Source: Chromera velia
Lineage: Eukaryota; Sar; Chromeraceae
Length of the DNA stretch: 58,444 nt
Assembly (NCBI GenBank): GCA_018398765.1
Contig: JAHBMJ010000053.1
Coordinates: 1-58,444, forward strand
Reading direction: 5' to 3'
How positions within the stretch are numbered: the stretch's first letter is position 1; each line of letters starts with the position of its first letter. Position numbers and translations under genes: made by a program. Positions 48,401 to 58,444 of the stretch are shown piece by piece. The notes under the pieces are model-generated. The model worked only from the letters and a program-made list of their open reading frames with translations, was not told the origin of the DNA and did no database searches.

Positions 48401-49452
48401 TTGTCTTTCCCATCTGTCTCTCAGCTTCCTCCCTTCCTTGCTTGCTCCCTTCCTTTCTTCCTCCCTTCTGTCCTTCCTCTGTTTCCATACAGGTGGTGGA
48501 AGAACTCCTGAAAGAGATGGAAGACAAAAGAAAGGCCTTCGCAAAGAAGAAACACCCCGACGAAAGGACAGGCCATGAGGCCACAGCCCTCGATGATTCG
48601 ATTCCTGAAGAGACGCTGGAGGGAGTCATGACGATCCTCAGGCCCTACTTCGAGGAGCTGGATGCCAACAAGTCAGTGGCATTATTAATACATACACATG
48701 TTGAGTCTGCATTGGAAGCGAGAAATTGTGTCTGTCCTGATGTTTACCGTCTGATCCTCACCCTTTTTCGATTCCATCGAGACTTTCGATGCTCGTAGGT
48801 GCGCTTGTTTTTTTTTTTAAATATTTGCAGCCAGTCTGCCCCTGATGTTTCCCTTGATCTCTCTTTTTCGTTTTCTACGTCTTTCGTCCATGCATGGAAC
48901 AATTGCGAATTTCCTCCTTTTTTCTCTTTCTCCTTCTTGCGCCCTGTGAATCTTCTTCCATCCCTCAACCGAAGCACTCTCCTAACCTGACACTCCCTTT
49001 CCTTTTTGCGCCTGCTTCCCCTTCTTCCTTCTCTTTCCAGGTCGGGCTCTCTGAGCACTGCCGAGGTCTCCGTCCTCCTGCAGAGGTTGGGGGAGGACAA
49101 TTCAGATAAGGCCGTCCGGGCTTTCATGGACCATGTGGATGCAGACAGATCCGGTCAGTAGGGGAGGCAGGGAGCCAATCTGGAAGTCTGTATGTAATCT
49201 GCAGGCGCAGATGTCTGAGGAGATGAGTGAGCCTAGAGACGGTCCGGCCACGGGGCTTCGAAATATAACACACGCAACGCAGAGACATTAAAACTTTGTA
49301 AGTGCGAATCTGGGAGTATTTTCTTGAAGGGGTTTGTGCTGCACGTGCGGCTCCCTTCTCTGTTGACGCTTTCCTTTCAATTGATTTTGTCTGGTTCTCT
49401 CTCGACATGCCCTCATGCATTTTTTTTCTCGTGCTTTTTCTCTCCTTTCCTC

Positions 49453-49494
<42 letters not shown>

Positions 49495-50564
49495 CTTCTC
49501 TCCGTTCTTGTTTCTGCAACTCCTGCGCACGGACAGGCCAAGTCGACTTCACTGAGTTTTGTGTCGGCATCATCGACTTCATGGGAGGGAAGATCACGAC
49601 GACAGGACCAACAGGGCAGAGGACCATGACTTTGGAGGAAGAGAACTTCAACAAATGGAAGTCCTTCAGGTCTGTGGATCACTGTGTGCCCGGCCGTGTG
49701 TCAGTCAGAAAAGGCAAAGAAGAAGAGAAGAAAAAAAAAGAAGCACACCGTCTGCGTCAATGGACGCAGAGAGTTTGCTCATGAATGAACCAATACTTGA
49801 ACATCCAAAACAGTGCTTGGGGGTTGGCGGATTTGCCCTGTTGCAAAATGTGCGCCAGGTCACCCATGAAGGTGCTTACGCTTCCCCTCTTTCCGCAGCA
49901 TCTTGTCTCCTCCTTGACGTGCTCACACAGTTTCTCCCTCTTTTTCACTTCCCTTCTCGTGTGCTCACCAATTCCCTTTTGCAGCGCTTGTTTGTCTTCC
50001 TTCCTGTTAGTCTACTCTCATTCACTTTACGTCACTTCACTTCCCTCTACTGCAGAACCCATTCAGAAGAGCACGCTCTTGCGGCTGCGGGGATCTCTCT
50101 GGATGACGAGAAGGACCTCAACAGGGCGCTCCTGAAGATCAAAATCAAAGGGTGTCTCTACGCGATCGTCGGGGGCATTCTGGCATTCCTCATGGCGGAA
50201 CCGATGGTCTGTCTCTCTCTCTCGTGTGTGAGTGACCCCTCTGTAGCATGCTCAGTGCTCCTTGCAGACCTCTCCGTTTCTCTCTCTCACAAATCTGGTT
50301 TCGGAAAGAAGGGTTGTTATTTGAAACGCATGTGGTCCAGCAGTACATAGCACGGGAGGCGTGTCGAACGAATTGAAGATTGTAGAGATTTTGAAAGGAA
50401 CGGGCATGCGCAAATATGGCAATCAAGGGAACAGTTTACGAGAGAGCAAAGCTTAGAGGAATTTGAATGCTGCCTCGATCGTTGTGTCGAACAGCGAGTC
50501 GATTGGCCCTGGAGAGGGAGGAAAGGAAGGTCATAGATGAAAGACGTACCGGTTGTGTGTGTGT

Positions 50565-50607
<43 letters not shown>

Positions 50608-50664
50608 TGTATGTGTATGTATATGTGTATGTGTGTGCGTGCGTGCGTGCGTGCGTGTGTGAGT

Positions 50665-50708
<44 letters not shown>

Positions 50709-51459
50709 GTGAGTGTGTGTGTGTGTGTGTGTGAGTGAGTGTGAGTGTGAGTGTGTGTGTGTGTGTGTGTGCGTGTATGAAAATGGAAGAGACCCAGATC
50801 TCAAAGTTTTTTCTCCCGTTCCCTTCTTGTGCGTCTTACGTGTCCGTTTTCAGATTTTGGTTTGTTACAAGGGGGGCATCGTTCTCCAGACAGAAGGTCT
50901 CCACGTGAGCCCTTTCCTTCTGGCCCTCGTTGTCGTTCCCCTCGTGAACCTGGTCTCTGAGTTCTTCATGGCATGGGATCACGCGACCAAGCAGACAGTC
51001 GCAACAGCCACGTTGGTCTTGGGTGAGATGGAGGGGGCAACGATTGTCCACAACACCCTCTGTCTGGGTTCCCTCATTTTGGCGATTGTCAACTTCAACG
51101 TGAATCGCCTGGGGAAAGTGGGACCTCACGGGGAAACGTTCAACGAGATCCTCATGTGGACATACAAGGCAGAGACCCTCACATTGATTATCTTCCAGTC
51201 GACTGTCTTCATGGTCTTCTGGTTCAAGAAGCGGTGGTATCTGTACGATGTCATCTGGCTGTTGTTGATGCTGCCCTTCTGCCTGGGTCTTCTGTATGGC
51301 CTCGCTTGGGCATTCGGAAGGGGGGAAATCGGAGCGAAGGCCATGGAGCATGCGATGCACCATGGGGGGGGGGATCACGGAGGGGGGGGGATTCAACACG
51401 AGGGGGGGCATGGGGACCTTCAGGCCGCTGGGCACGGGGGCCATGGTCATTTCATTTGA
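45424..51459 (+). CDS. NCL: EF-hand Na+/Ca2+ exchanger-like (NCL-type) cation antiporter
   Basis: Integral membrane cation/Ca2+ antiporter. Nine exons: 45424-45630, 46390-46720, 47118-47437, 47787-47972, 48493-48671, 49041-49153, 49537-49669, 50056-50206, 50854-51459. They give 2226 nt, 741 aa, all phases consistent. The first alpha repeat (about 70-160) reads ELMMMVPAWKRW, LPILNAFPEAVLLFITG and GLGTLTGTTVLAIIAPT. The second (about 565-610) reads PLVNLVSEFFMAWDHATKQT and LGEMEGATIVHNTLCLG. Between them are two EF-hand loops, DANKSGSLSTAE (about 404-415) and DADRSGQVDFTE (about 441-452), both with full calcium ligands, each split by an intron. This membrane/EF-hand/membrane plan is that of plant NCL proteins. 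Unusual are a His/Gly-rich loop (about 205-240, repeated HGHGHG) after the first membrane half and a His-rich C-terminus (about 706-741), suggesting zinc or other metal sensing. The start is the first Met in frame. Confidence 0.92.
49460..49491 (+). repeat. (TC)n microsatellite in intron 6
   Basis: CT run about 45 bases upstream of the exon 7 acceptor of the exchanger gene. Confidence 0.9.
50556..50775 (+). repeat. Long interrupted (GT)n tract in intron 8
   Basis: About 220 bases of GT with AT, GC and GA interruptions, ending about 80 bases before the last exon of the exchanger gene. It is the longest microsatellite in the window. Confidence 0.95.
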
Positions 51460-53636
51460 ACAAACAACGCACGGGAGAAGGAAGGAAGGGAAGAAAGAAA
51501 CGCATTTTGGGGGGGAGGCACGGAGGAAGAGGGGGTGACATTTGGATGGCGTTGAAGGAGTGCGAGGGAAACGCGTATGTCTGTTCTGAAATCGAAAAGA
51601 TGTGAAGATGGGAGTGAGTGGCCGTTGGTTAAGGGAAGGAAGAAGAGGGCGGTGGGTAACTGGGTGGGTGACGGCTTCCTTTCCTTTTCTGACTGTTCAG
51701 GTATTCCCAAGCTTTCTCCGCGTTCTGCCTCCCTCTCTTTCTTCGCTTTGACTTGTTTCACTCACCCCTCCGTCCACTTTTCCTTCAATTTTCTTGCCTT
51801 TTCTTTTTTCCGTTCTCTTTTTCTAGTACCTGCCGGTCAGCTCATTTCCGCCTTTGGTTTTTGATGTTTTTCACCATCCTCTCGCCCACCTGCCTGCTTT
51901 CGATTCACGATCCACCTTCAATTTTTTCTTTTCTTTCCGAAACGTCCGCACAGAATGGGATGAATACACTCGCCCATTTTTTCCATTTCCCGTTCCAATC
52001 CGTCATTCCTTTCATTGAAACGAAATGCCCGAGAGCACACTACTGACATTTGCGTGCTTGCTTGATCGTTTACACAAAGACAGAGTGCTGCAAGTGGAGA
52101 CAAAAAGTCGAGCAGAGGAAAAAGAAGAGAGGAGAAGAGGTGCTCATTCACTGGGCAAGTGTAGGCTGTCTGATGCACGGACCTTCGTTTGAGCGCTCCC
52201 TCCTTTTTCGTCTTCTATTCTTCCGATGTCGACCTTCTGTTCGCGTATCATCGATCTCCACTCTCATCTGACTCACAGCGAGAGAGCAGCAACGCAAATC
52301 TCGTCGAACAGGCATCAACAGACAAAGACACAAGTCGGAAAAGGAGTTTGAATGGCAGTAGGGGTGGGGGTGAGGGAAAAAGGGGGCGAACGGATTATGG
52401 TATAAAGGGGGGGTAAGCTAAGCATAAGCAGACGGACAGAGAGGCGTGGCCAGGACTGTAGGTGTGCTGAGCTGCGCCAAGTTTAGTTCTCTGTCTGTTT
52501 TGGTTCGCTCTTTTTTCTTCTCCAGTCTTCTTTTTGCAGAGCATGACAAGGGAACCGTGTTTCGCCTCCAGAATTCATCGGTGTTCTTTAGAGAAGGGAG
52601 GAAAACATCAGAGATGGCAGGCAAAAGCCTTGTTTAGGACGTTGTTGAAGACGATGCGTAAGAGAAAGAAACACTAGCCCAGATTGTGAAACACTAAATT
52701 TGTTAATGAAAAACAAAAATGACTTTCCAATTTTTTTCTAATTAAGAATTAAGGGAAGCCGTGGTCCTCCAGAGACCGGCCTAGAATATGCCTTTTATTC
52801 ATTTCTCTTTCAGTTTATAAGCTCTCTCTCCGAGTCTTTTTTTCTCTTTGAGACTCTCTCTCAGAATCTCTCTTTCTCTCTCATTTTTCTTTTTTTCTTT
52901 TAATTTTAATTATTAGGAGCTACGGCGACTGGGCCTAAAGGGTTTAGAATTGAATTCAAAACTGAGTAGGGATTGAAAGCAGATGTATGAATAGAATTAA
53001 AAAAAACCATAGATTACTAGATATATTATAACAATGTTTTCTATATTCAAAAAAATATGTATTTGATTTATTCTAAAAGTTTGACATCAGGACTTAGGCT
53101 CTCCATTTACTCTCACACGCCGTCAGCGTCCCTCGGTGCCTGTATTTGCCTGTGTAGCAGCAATCACCCCGGCAATAACCCGGCAATGGCATAACTGAGA
53201 TCTCCTTGAATTCGCATATGTGCGTGCGTGCATGGCCCCGGAAATCAAGTCAGTTTTAATTGCGACGCACGCAGAGAAACTGTGGGCGGAGACATACGGA
53301 GACAGCATGCTTGGCCCGGAGACGGCATGCATGCATGGAGACGGCATGGCATGTATGAGACAGTCAGTTTGCTTTCTGATAGCAATGTGCATGTACCGTG
53401 ACGTCAGATGCAGATGAATCATGAACAGCAACCAACCGACACTTGCACCATCCGATTCCGAACAGCGCCTGAACGCTTTTGACCGGCTTACTTCCATGCG
53501 CAAGCAGAGTAGACGGGTCTGCTAGCTCCTCGGCAACCATGCATGGCGGCGCATACACCCAATAATCTTCTCTTCCACTTTGGAGCTTATGTCCACCTGG
53601 TTGTATTTCTTTTGAACAGTATCTTGACAACCTGCA
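51460..53636. other. Intergenic, no gene seen
   Basis: Pyrimidine-rich sequence near 51700-51930, G runs near 51510 and 52405, then AT-rich DNA at 52680-53090 with TCTCTC runs. Open frames are short and biased. ATGCATGC-type palindromes lie near 53325. Confidence 0.5.
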
Positions 53637-55164
53637 ATGCCGAGCAGAGCGGACTTTATTTGTGGCTTGCTTCCTCTCCTGCTTACCACAGCCAAAGCCT
53701 GCAGCTCGGACCTTGACTGCTCCCTGAATGGCAGGTGCGTGTCATCAAACTGTGAGTGCTCCGACATCTGGACGGGCCTCGCATGCGACATCCTGAAGAC
53801 TTCACAGCCTGCGCGCATAGAGTCCTACGGGGGACAGAAGAATTTTGCTTCCTGGGGCGGCAACGTGATCGCGTTTGGCGGCAAATTCCACCTCTACGTG
53901 GCGGAGATGGTGGGCCAGTGCGGCTTGCAAACGTGGACAACGAACAGCCAGATCGTCCACGCGACCAGCGACACGATTGACGGGCCCTTCGAGAAAGAGG
54001 ATGTGGCTGTGGCGCCCTGGGCACACAATCCTCAGATAGTTCACGTTCCGTCGCACCTCAGGGCGGGAGGGGGTGATTTATTTGTGCTCTTTCACATAGG
54101 AGACGGCACGGGGAGTGAGACCCGGGATTGCAGCAAGAGCCTCCGTCACTGTGCCGTCTCCCCGTCTCCCAGCCCCCCTCCGAGAGACGGCCAGGCGCCG
54201 TTTCACACTGCCCCGTCTCCAGAGGGCCCCTGGACCCTTCAGCACCTCCCCTTCGACTGCAACAATCCTGCACCGATGCTTCGTACAGACGGCAGCTGGA
54301 TGCTGATTTGCAACGGAGGCGGGTGGGTCCTCTGGTCAGCACCAGAGCTTGCTGGGCCCTGGACGATTGCTGCGAAGCTTTCGAGACCGGCAGCGTCTCT
54401 GGGGGCGGGGGTGCATTACGAGGACCCGTTTTTGTGGGAGGACGACGGGGGGCACCTCCACGCACTGGGTCACGCCTACAACAACACGACACCTTGTGAC
54501 AAGTGAGACGGCATGCTTGAGCCAGATTCTTTGTACTTATTTGTGTATTCCGAATAAAGCCTCCTCGAAGTGAGGTTTCGCTGCCGTCTCTCCACATGTT
54601 TTCGTAAGTTTGGATGATGCGAGCAGTTTTGCATATCTGTATTTTCGAGTGTAAATGTATGTGTGCATGCACATGTATGTGCATGAGTTCAAACTATGTA
54701 CACAGTAGATGTGCACATGTATGAATGTATGTACGAAATACTATGTATGTTTGTGTGTGTGCATGTATATGTATGCATGTAAGTAAGCATGCATATATGC
54801 ATACATGCATGTAACGCTTCCATGCAGGTGTGATGACCTCCTGTTGTCTGTCCACATGTTCTCTGGGGACCAGGGCCGGGTCTGGGAAGTCTCTCCAAAT
54901 CAGCCGTTCCTCCATGAAGTGCGGGACAGGGACGGCAAAGAGGTGTCCTTCTCCACCCGCGAGAGACCCAAGCTGATCTTCACCGACGGGAGACCCACGC
55001 ACCTTGTGACGGGAGTAAGTCCCCTGGTCAACTGCGCCCCCACGCCCCGCGTGGACTGCAAGACGGCGCCTGGCGGGTGGTGGACCTTCACACTCATCCA
55101 GCCCCTCGGTGCCGCGGCGCCCTCGACAGAATCTGATATCACTACCACCGAAGCCGTCATCTAG
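53637..55164 (+). CDS. Secreted EGF-like plus five-bladed propeller (GH43-like) protein
   Basis: Two exons, 53637-54502 and 54828-55164, 1203 nt, 400 aa, phase 2 join with GTGAGA donor and ATGCAG acceptor. Residues 1-21 form a signal peptide ending LLLTTAKA. Residues about 22-51 are an EGF-like module with six Cys (CSSDLDCSLNGRC, CECSDIWTGLAC). The rest resembles the five-bladed propeller of GH43-type glycosidases: GKFHLYVAEM, HNPQIVH, FDCNNPAPMLRTDGSWMLI, SAPELAGPW, HYEDPFLWEDDGGHLHAL and the blade closing with LLLSVHMFSGDQ. Candidate acidic residues are present (YEDPF), but I cannot confirm a complete catalytic triad. The first exon is unusually GC-rich. Probably acts on extracellular polysaccharide or is a sugar-binding relative. 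Confidence 0.85.
54549..54554 (+). promoter_or_regulatory. AATAAA inside the intron of the GH43-like gene
   Basis: A poly(A)-signal match lies 46 bases after the exon 1 donor. Readthrough of the donor meets a TGA at 54504-54506, so intronic polyadenylation would give a 289-aa form lacking the last blade. Use of the signal is speculative. Confidence 0.25.
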
Positions 55165-55821
55165 GTGGGCCGGGAATCCATCGATCTTCCGTTATTTGCT
55201 GTCCGGTGGTCTGCGCCAGCCTGAGGCCACTCACCGTAGTCCATCGCCGATTCGGAAACACATTTTATCAATGATGGTCGGTGATGGTACATTGCAGCAC
55301 GGCGCCCTCTCCCGTTCTTCATCTCCTGTCTGCCCTCCGCGCGGACCGTGGGGAGGCGAGTGCAGCTGCCAAGCCAACCGCGCGGACCGGCACCCCGTGC
55401 CCCCCCAACTATATAAGGGCCAACTTGAATCTCACCCCTTTATCTTCAGTCATTCGAAGTTGACATTACAGCATGCAAGCAGGTCATGCGGTCTTTGAAA
55501 GTACATATAAGAAAATGGTTTTCTAGATGGTTTTTCCGATTTTTTAACTTGTCACCTGAATAATGTTTAAAAATATCTATGCATGTGGTTAGACATGTGG
55601 TGTAAAATAGATTTATGTAGATTCAACTACTAGATTGATTAAAAGAAGTTTGAACTTTACATACACTGTGCTGTTAGGAGTAACCAACTTAGTTTGGTTA
55701 CCGAGGCGGCCGTTAGGCCGCTCGGTAACCATTTTTATGGTTATGGTAATCCTGTAGAGTCACATTGATTAGCGTTGTTTCGGTAACCAAAACAGTGGTA
55801 ATCGTTCTTTTAAGCAAAACA
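55165..55821. other. Intergenic with a lone hAT-like terminus
   Basis: About 55665-55740 holds ACTGTGCTGTTAGGAGTAAC and GGTAACC-rich palindromic sequence related to the end of the element at 11697-12277. I found no matching right end. The remainder is AT-rich. Confidence 0.45.
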
Positions 55822-56723
55822 CTAGGCGTAGGACATCAAAATCAAATAATAAAACATAACATCATTTTTTTCAGTTTTTTTTTTTTTATATTTGATTTTG
55901 ATTTTTTTTATTTTTGAAACTAGTTTTGAATTAAACGATCAAGACCTAGGTCAAGTCATTTCAAAACACTAGTCAAGATGTAAGTTCTAACTGTTTTGAT
56001 CTTTTTTATAAAAATCTACGAAACACTTTATTTACAATTGTTTTCATTGAGATCCATTGAGAGTAAAGACAATGACCTCAATCACAGCTTTTAGGCTTGG
56101 AGAACAGAATGAGGCTCTAGCACATCGTAGTGATCCGCTTCCACTTTCTGCTGCCAAAGCAAAAAAATTTCTTTCTTCATCTCCTTTTTACCTAGGACAC
56201 ACAGTCTTCTGTATATATCAGTTTCTTTTCCAAAGATGTGAATCCGCACGTCCTTCATGAATGAGAAGCAAATCATTTCCACATACCCACCCCATACACG
56301 CCCTTCAATGAGGCGACCTTCCAGAGCACGGGCATATTTATCTATGTCAAGACTCCGTCTGCCGGACAGGCCCTCGTCAGACAGAAAGCCGAGTCTCTTG
56401 ACTTCGTCGGCACAACAGAGCGTAATCCAACCTTCCTCCCCCCCGATCGGTATGCCAAACACAAGGGAAATGCAAAAATTATGTAAGTCAGCCTATCGTG
56501 TACAGACTAACTTCAAAATTTATCTCCATAAAAATCGATAAAATTGCTTTCAAAAATCCTAAAACAATAAATTTGAATTTTTGAAGACGTTTTTAGGTGA
56601 CCGGAAGGTCCTAGTAGTAACCTATAGGTCAAATTGTACATTTTTTGCATTTGAATCATATCGTCATTTTTTTTTTGTTTTGATTATTATTTTTGATTAT
56701 TGTTTTTAATATCCTACGCCTAG
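55822..56723. mobile_element. hAT-like element carrying an OTU gene fragment
   Basis: The ends CTAGGCGTAGGACAT and (complemented) CTAGGCGTAGGATAT match in 14 of 15 bases. A perfect 8-bp duplication, GCAAAACA, flanks them (55814-55821 and 56724-56731). The interior is AT-rich near both ends and has a gene-like segment in the middle (56091-56462, minus). No transposase is seen. One related end occurs at about 12376-12391 (ATGTCCTCCGCCTAG). Confidence 0.8.
56091..56462 (-). pseudogene. OTU-type cysteine protease fragment
   Basis: A 123-codon minus-strand frame resembles the C-terminal half of OTU deubiquitinase domains: LDIDKYARALEGRLIEGRVW and VWGGYVEMICFSFM match the conserved Trp-Gly-Gly...Glu...Ala/Cys segment. 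DVRIHIFG is the following strand, and DHYDVLEP carries the catalytic His. The N-terminal half with the catalytic Cys (usual Asp-Gly-x-Cys motif) is not present in the adjacent AT-rich sequence, so the fragment cannot be an active protease alone. It lies wholly inside a hAT-like element, so it looks like a captured gene piece. A missed upstream exon within the element is possible. Confidence 0.5.
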
Positions 56724-56731
56724 GCAAAACA

Positions 56732-57678
56732 AATTAGTGGGTAAATCGAGTACCAAAGATAGATTTATTCTAAAGTTCTCTTATGTCTGATCGCTGCTTG
56801 AATTTTTTGTATGCCAACGCGTGCACGCAGATTATTTTCGCTATGATGCCTAGCTGGCGAAGATGAGTGCCTTAAACCACTCATTGTTTGCACTAGTGAC
56901 CAAGTAATCACAAACAGAATACAAACATCATAAGGCATGCACAATTGAATGAACAGCAATTAAGCAGCGCAACCAATATACATTGAAACGATCAATTCAT
57001 ACAAACACCAACAACCATAAACAGCATCAAGCCCAACACAATCAGAAATGAAAAGAAACAAAAGGGTGACGCCAATAACTTTTTTCTCCTCCATGTATGT
57101 TAATATGCGCAAATTATAATTCTTGTTGAAAGTTTTGTAGTACGAAGATCAAACTAGCTGGCAATTTAGAAATGAACCGTCACATAAGTATTAGCTGTAG
57201 CAACTGATCTAGCAACTGATTGTGCCCGTATCATCATGGGCCGTATGGAGTCAAACTATAAATTTAGCTACTAATCTTATTATTCTCTATAATTTATAAA
57301 AACTAAAAACTCTAGTAAAAACTATTATAAAAATTATATGTTTTAACTAGAATTGAAATGAATTCATATTCAATTCAATTAGTGGCATTATTGAGCGGCT
57401 GGGCTGCCATAGTTGGGCTCTAGCTATAGCTAGATATTCAGCTATAATAGCCTAATTACATAATAGCACTATTTGTGTAAAGTTTATAATAAATTGAGTC
57501 AGTGAATGATATTACAGACATTCATCCTATCCTCTCCTACTACTTCGATCATGCCACTGATTTTACTGATTTGAGTCACTAAAATTTAAAGTATGCAATT
57601 ATAAATATTATGTGGCCTCTTTCTTCTTCAATTTTTACTTCAAGTCAATTCTCTTTCCAGCGCATGAATCAAGTCGAG
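56732..57678. other. AT-rich intergenic region
   Basis: No gene or clear element borders found. The last part is the 3' flank of the minus-strand RPAC2 exon. Confidence 0.5.
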
Positions 57679-57952
57679 CTAGCTCATGATAACATCCCCT
57701 GAATCATCTTTCTCCTCTTTTTCTTTTTCTTTTTGACCTCCATCCTGAGATTTCTCCCTCTCCATCCGATCTCTCATCTCCGCAAATTCCTTCACGAACG
57801 TCTTGTCGAAGTGCGCAAACACCTCCTTCAGAAGCACCAGAGACTCCCGCAGAATGCTCACCGCAGGCCTTCCTGTGGTCTGCAGCCTGAGTGTGAACAT
57901 CGTCTGGCCACTCGGGTGGCTCGGCGTGTACCCGCAGTACTCGACCTCTGGG
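57679..57952 (-). CDS. POLR1D: RNA polymerase I/III subunit RPAC2, last exon
   Basis: Terminal exon of the AC19/RPAC2 subunit shared by RNA polymerases I and III, which pairs with AC40 in assembling the enzyme. The frame reads PEVEYCGYTPSHPSGQTM, then FTLRLQTTGRPAVSILRES and a helix with LLKEVFAHFDKTFVKEF, matching the conserved alpha-like second half of the family. A charged tail follows (EKEKEEKDDSGDVIMS). The acceptor GCATGCAG at 57953 leaves one base, so the upstream exon must end in phase 2; a preceding AA would give the family's usual Asn-Pro. The exon with the conserved His-Thr-Leu-Gly-Asn motif was not found between 57953 and the window edge. Confidence 0.8.
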
Positions 57953-58245
57953 CTGCATGCAGTGCATTGATTGCATGAACGTGCACCCACAAATTACGAA
58001 TTGCGTGGGGGAAGGGGGCGGTGGGTGACTGTCCTGCATTTCGTGAGCACGGCCTTCGCGAGGAAGACAGGGTGCGGCAGGATTCATTCAAAGAGAAGAA
58101 TGCGAGGATCCTCGTCAAGTCGGACCGAAACCTTCCAAGGGTCGCAACACAAAGGGCACAAAGAATCTTCCCCTGTCGCGCGATCTCCATGCATGCATGT
58201 GTATACGCGCGCGCGCGCACGCGCACGCACACAGATACACACACA

Positions 58246-58286
<41 letters not shown>

Positions 58287-58444
58287 CAAGAGCGACGGAG
58301 ACAGACACACACAGACACACAGACTATACGGAGATGTTTCTTCTTCTCCCTCCTTTTCTTCATGTACACAACAGACAAAAAGACACACAGACACACACAA
58401 AGACACAGACATAGACACAGACACAGGAAGAGGCGGGGGGGGGG
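57953..58444. other. Probable RPAC2 intron with microsatellites
   Basis: Contains (GC)n/(CA)n at 58205-58262, (GA)n at 58262-58286 and further CA-rich sequence to the edge, ending in a G run. A minus-strand stretch near 58050-58120 vaguely recalls the missing RPAC2 segment but would need a frameshift. Confidence 0.45.

Noticed and set aside
58040-58130. Missing RPAC2 exon with the His-Thr-Leu-Gly-Asn region
   Set aside because: A minus-strand stretch looks vaguely similar (SLNESCRTL then, in another frame, FLAKAVLTKC), but it needs a frameshift and lacks the key Gly-Asn. The true exon may lie beyond the window.

Overview
This window is nuclear DNA from a eukaryote, most likely an algal or alveolate protist such as a chromerid. 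I infer the lineage from gene architecture, not from a marker gene. Conserved genes are split by many GT-AG introns of roughly 85 to 900 bases. The introns are full of pyrimidine tracts and (GT)n, (CA)n and (TC)n microsatellites. All three stop codons end intact genes, so the code looks standard. Gene-bearing blocks have moderate GC and alternate with AT-rich blocks packed with mobile-element remains.

Layout: 600-2325 holds a small non-autonomous LTR element nested in a TIR element. 3243-10060 (+) is a complete 19-exon succinyl-CoA ligase beta-subunit gene. 11697-13320 holds two hAT-like non-autonomous elements. 16312-19462 (-) is an unrecognised, charged, six-exon gene. 20109-21381 (+) is an unrecognised two-exon gene with a 19-residue repeat. 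23208-26294 (+) is an intronless 1028-aa gene made of two modules, each an array of Cys/His 18-residue repeats followed by an HNH nuclease-like domain. 28549-31688 (-) is a secreted fusion of a glycoside-hydrolase-like domain and a formylglycine-generating-enzyme-like domain. 32475-40979 is a decayed 8.5-kb LTR element with a 5-bp target duplication; it carries one ORF broken only by nonsense codons plus further repeats and insertions. 41000-42745 holds foldback elements. 43553-44642 (-) is a small unknown gene. 45424-51459 (+) is a complete nine-exon EF-hand Na+/Ca2+ exchanger-like gene with His-rich loops. 53637-55164 (+) encodes a secreted EGF plus beta-propeller glycosidase-like protein. 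55822-56723 is a hAT-like element carrying a piece of an OTU protease gene. 57679-57952 (-) is the last exon of the RNA polymerase I/III subunit RPAC2; the rest lies beyond the right edge or was not found.

The genes do not form a pathway. They are independent housekeeping (succinyl-CoA ligase, RPAC2), transport (exchanger) and secretory (FGE fusion, EGF-propeller) genes separated by transposon islands. The most unusual item is the duplicated Cys/His-repeat plus HNH gene. It has no introns and is bracketed by a direct repeat about 4.5 kb apart, which suggests mobile or viral ancestry. Exon joins were checked by hand: for each complete multi-exon gene listed, the exon lengths sum to a multiple of three and the reading phases match.
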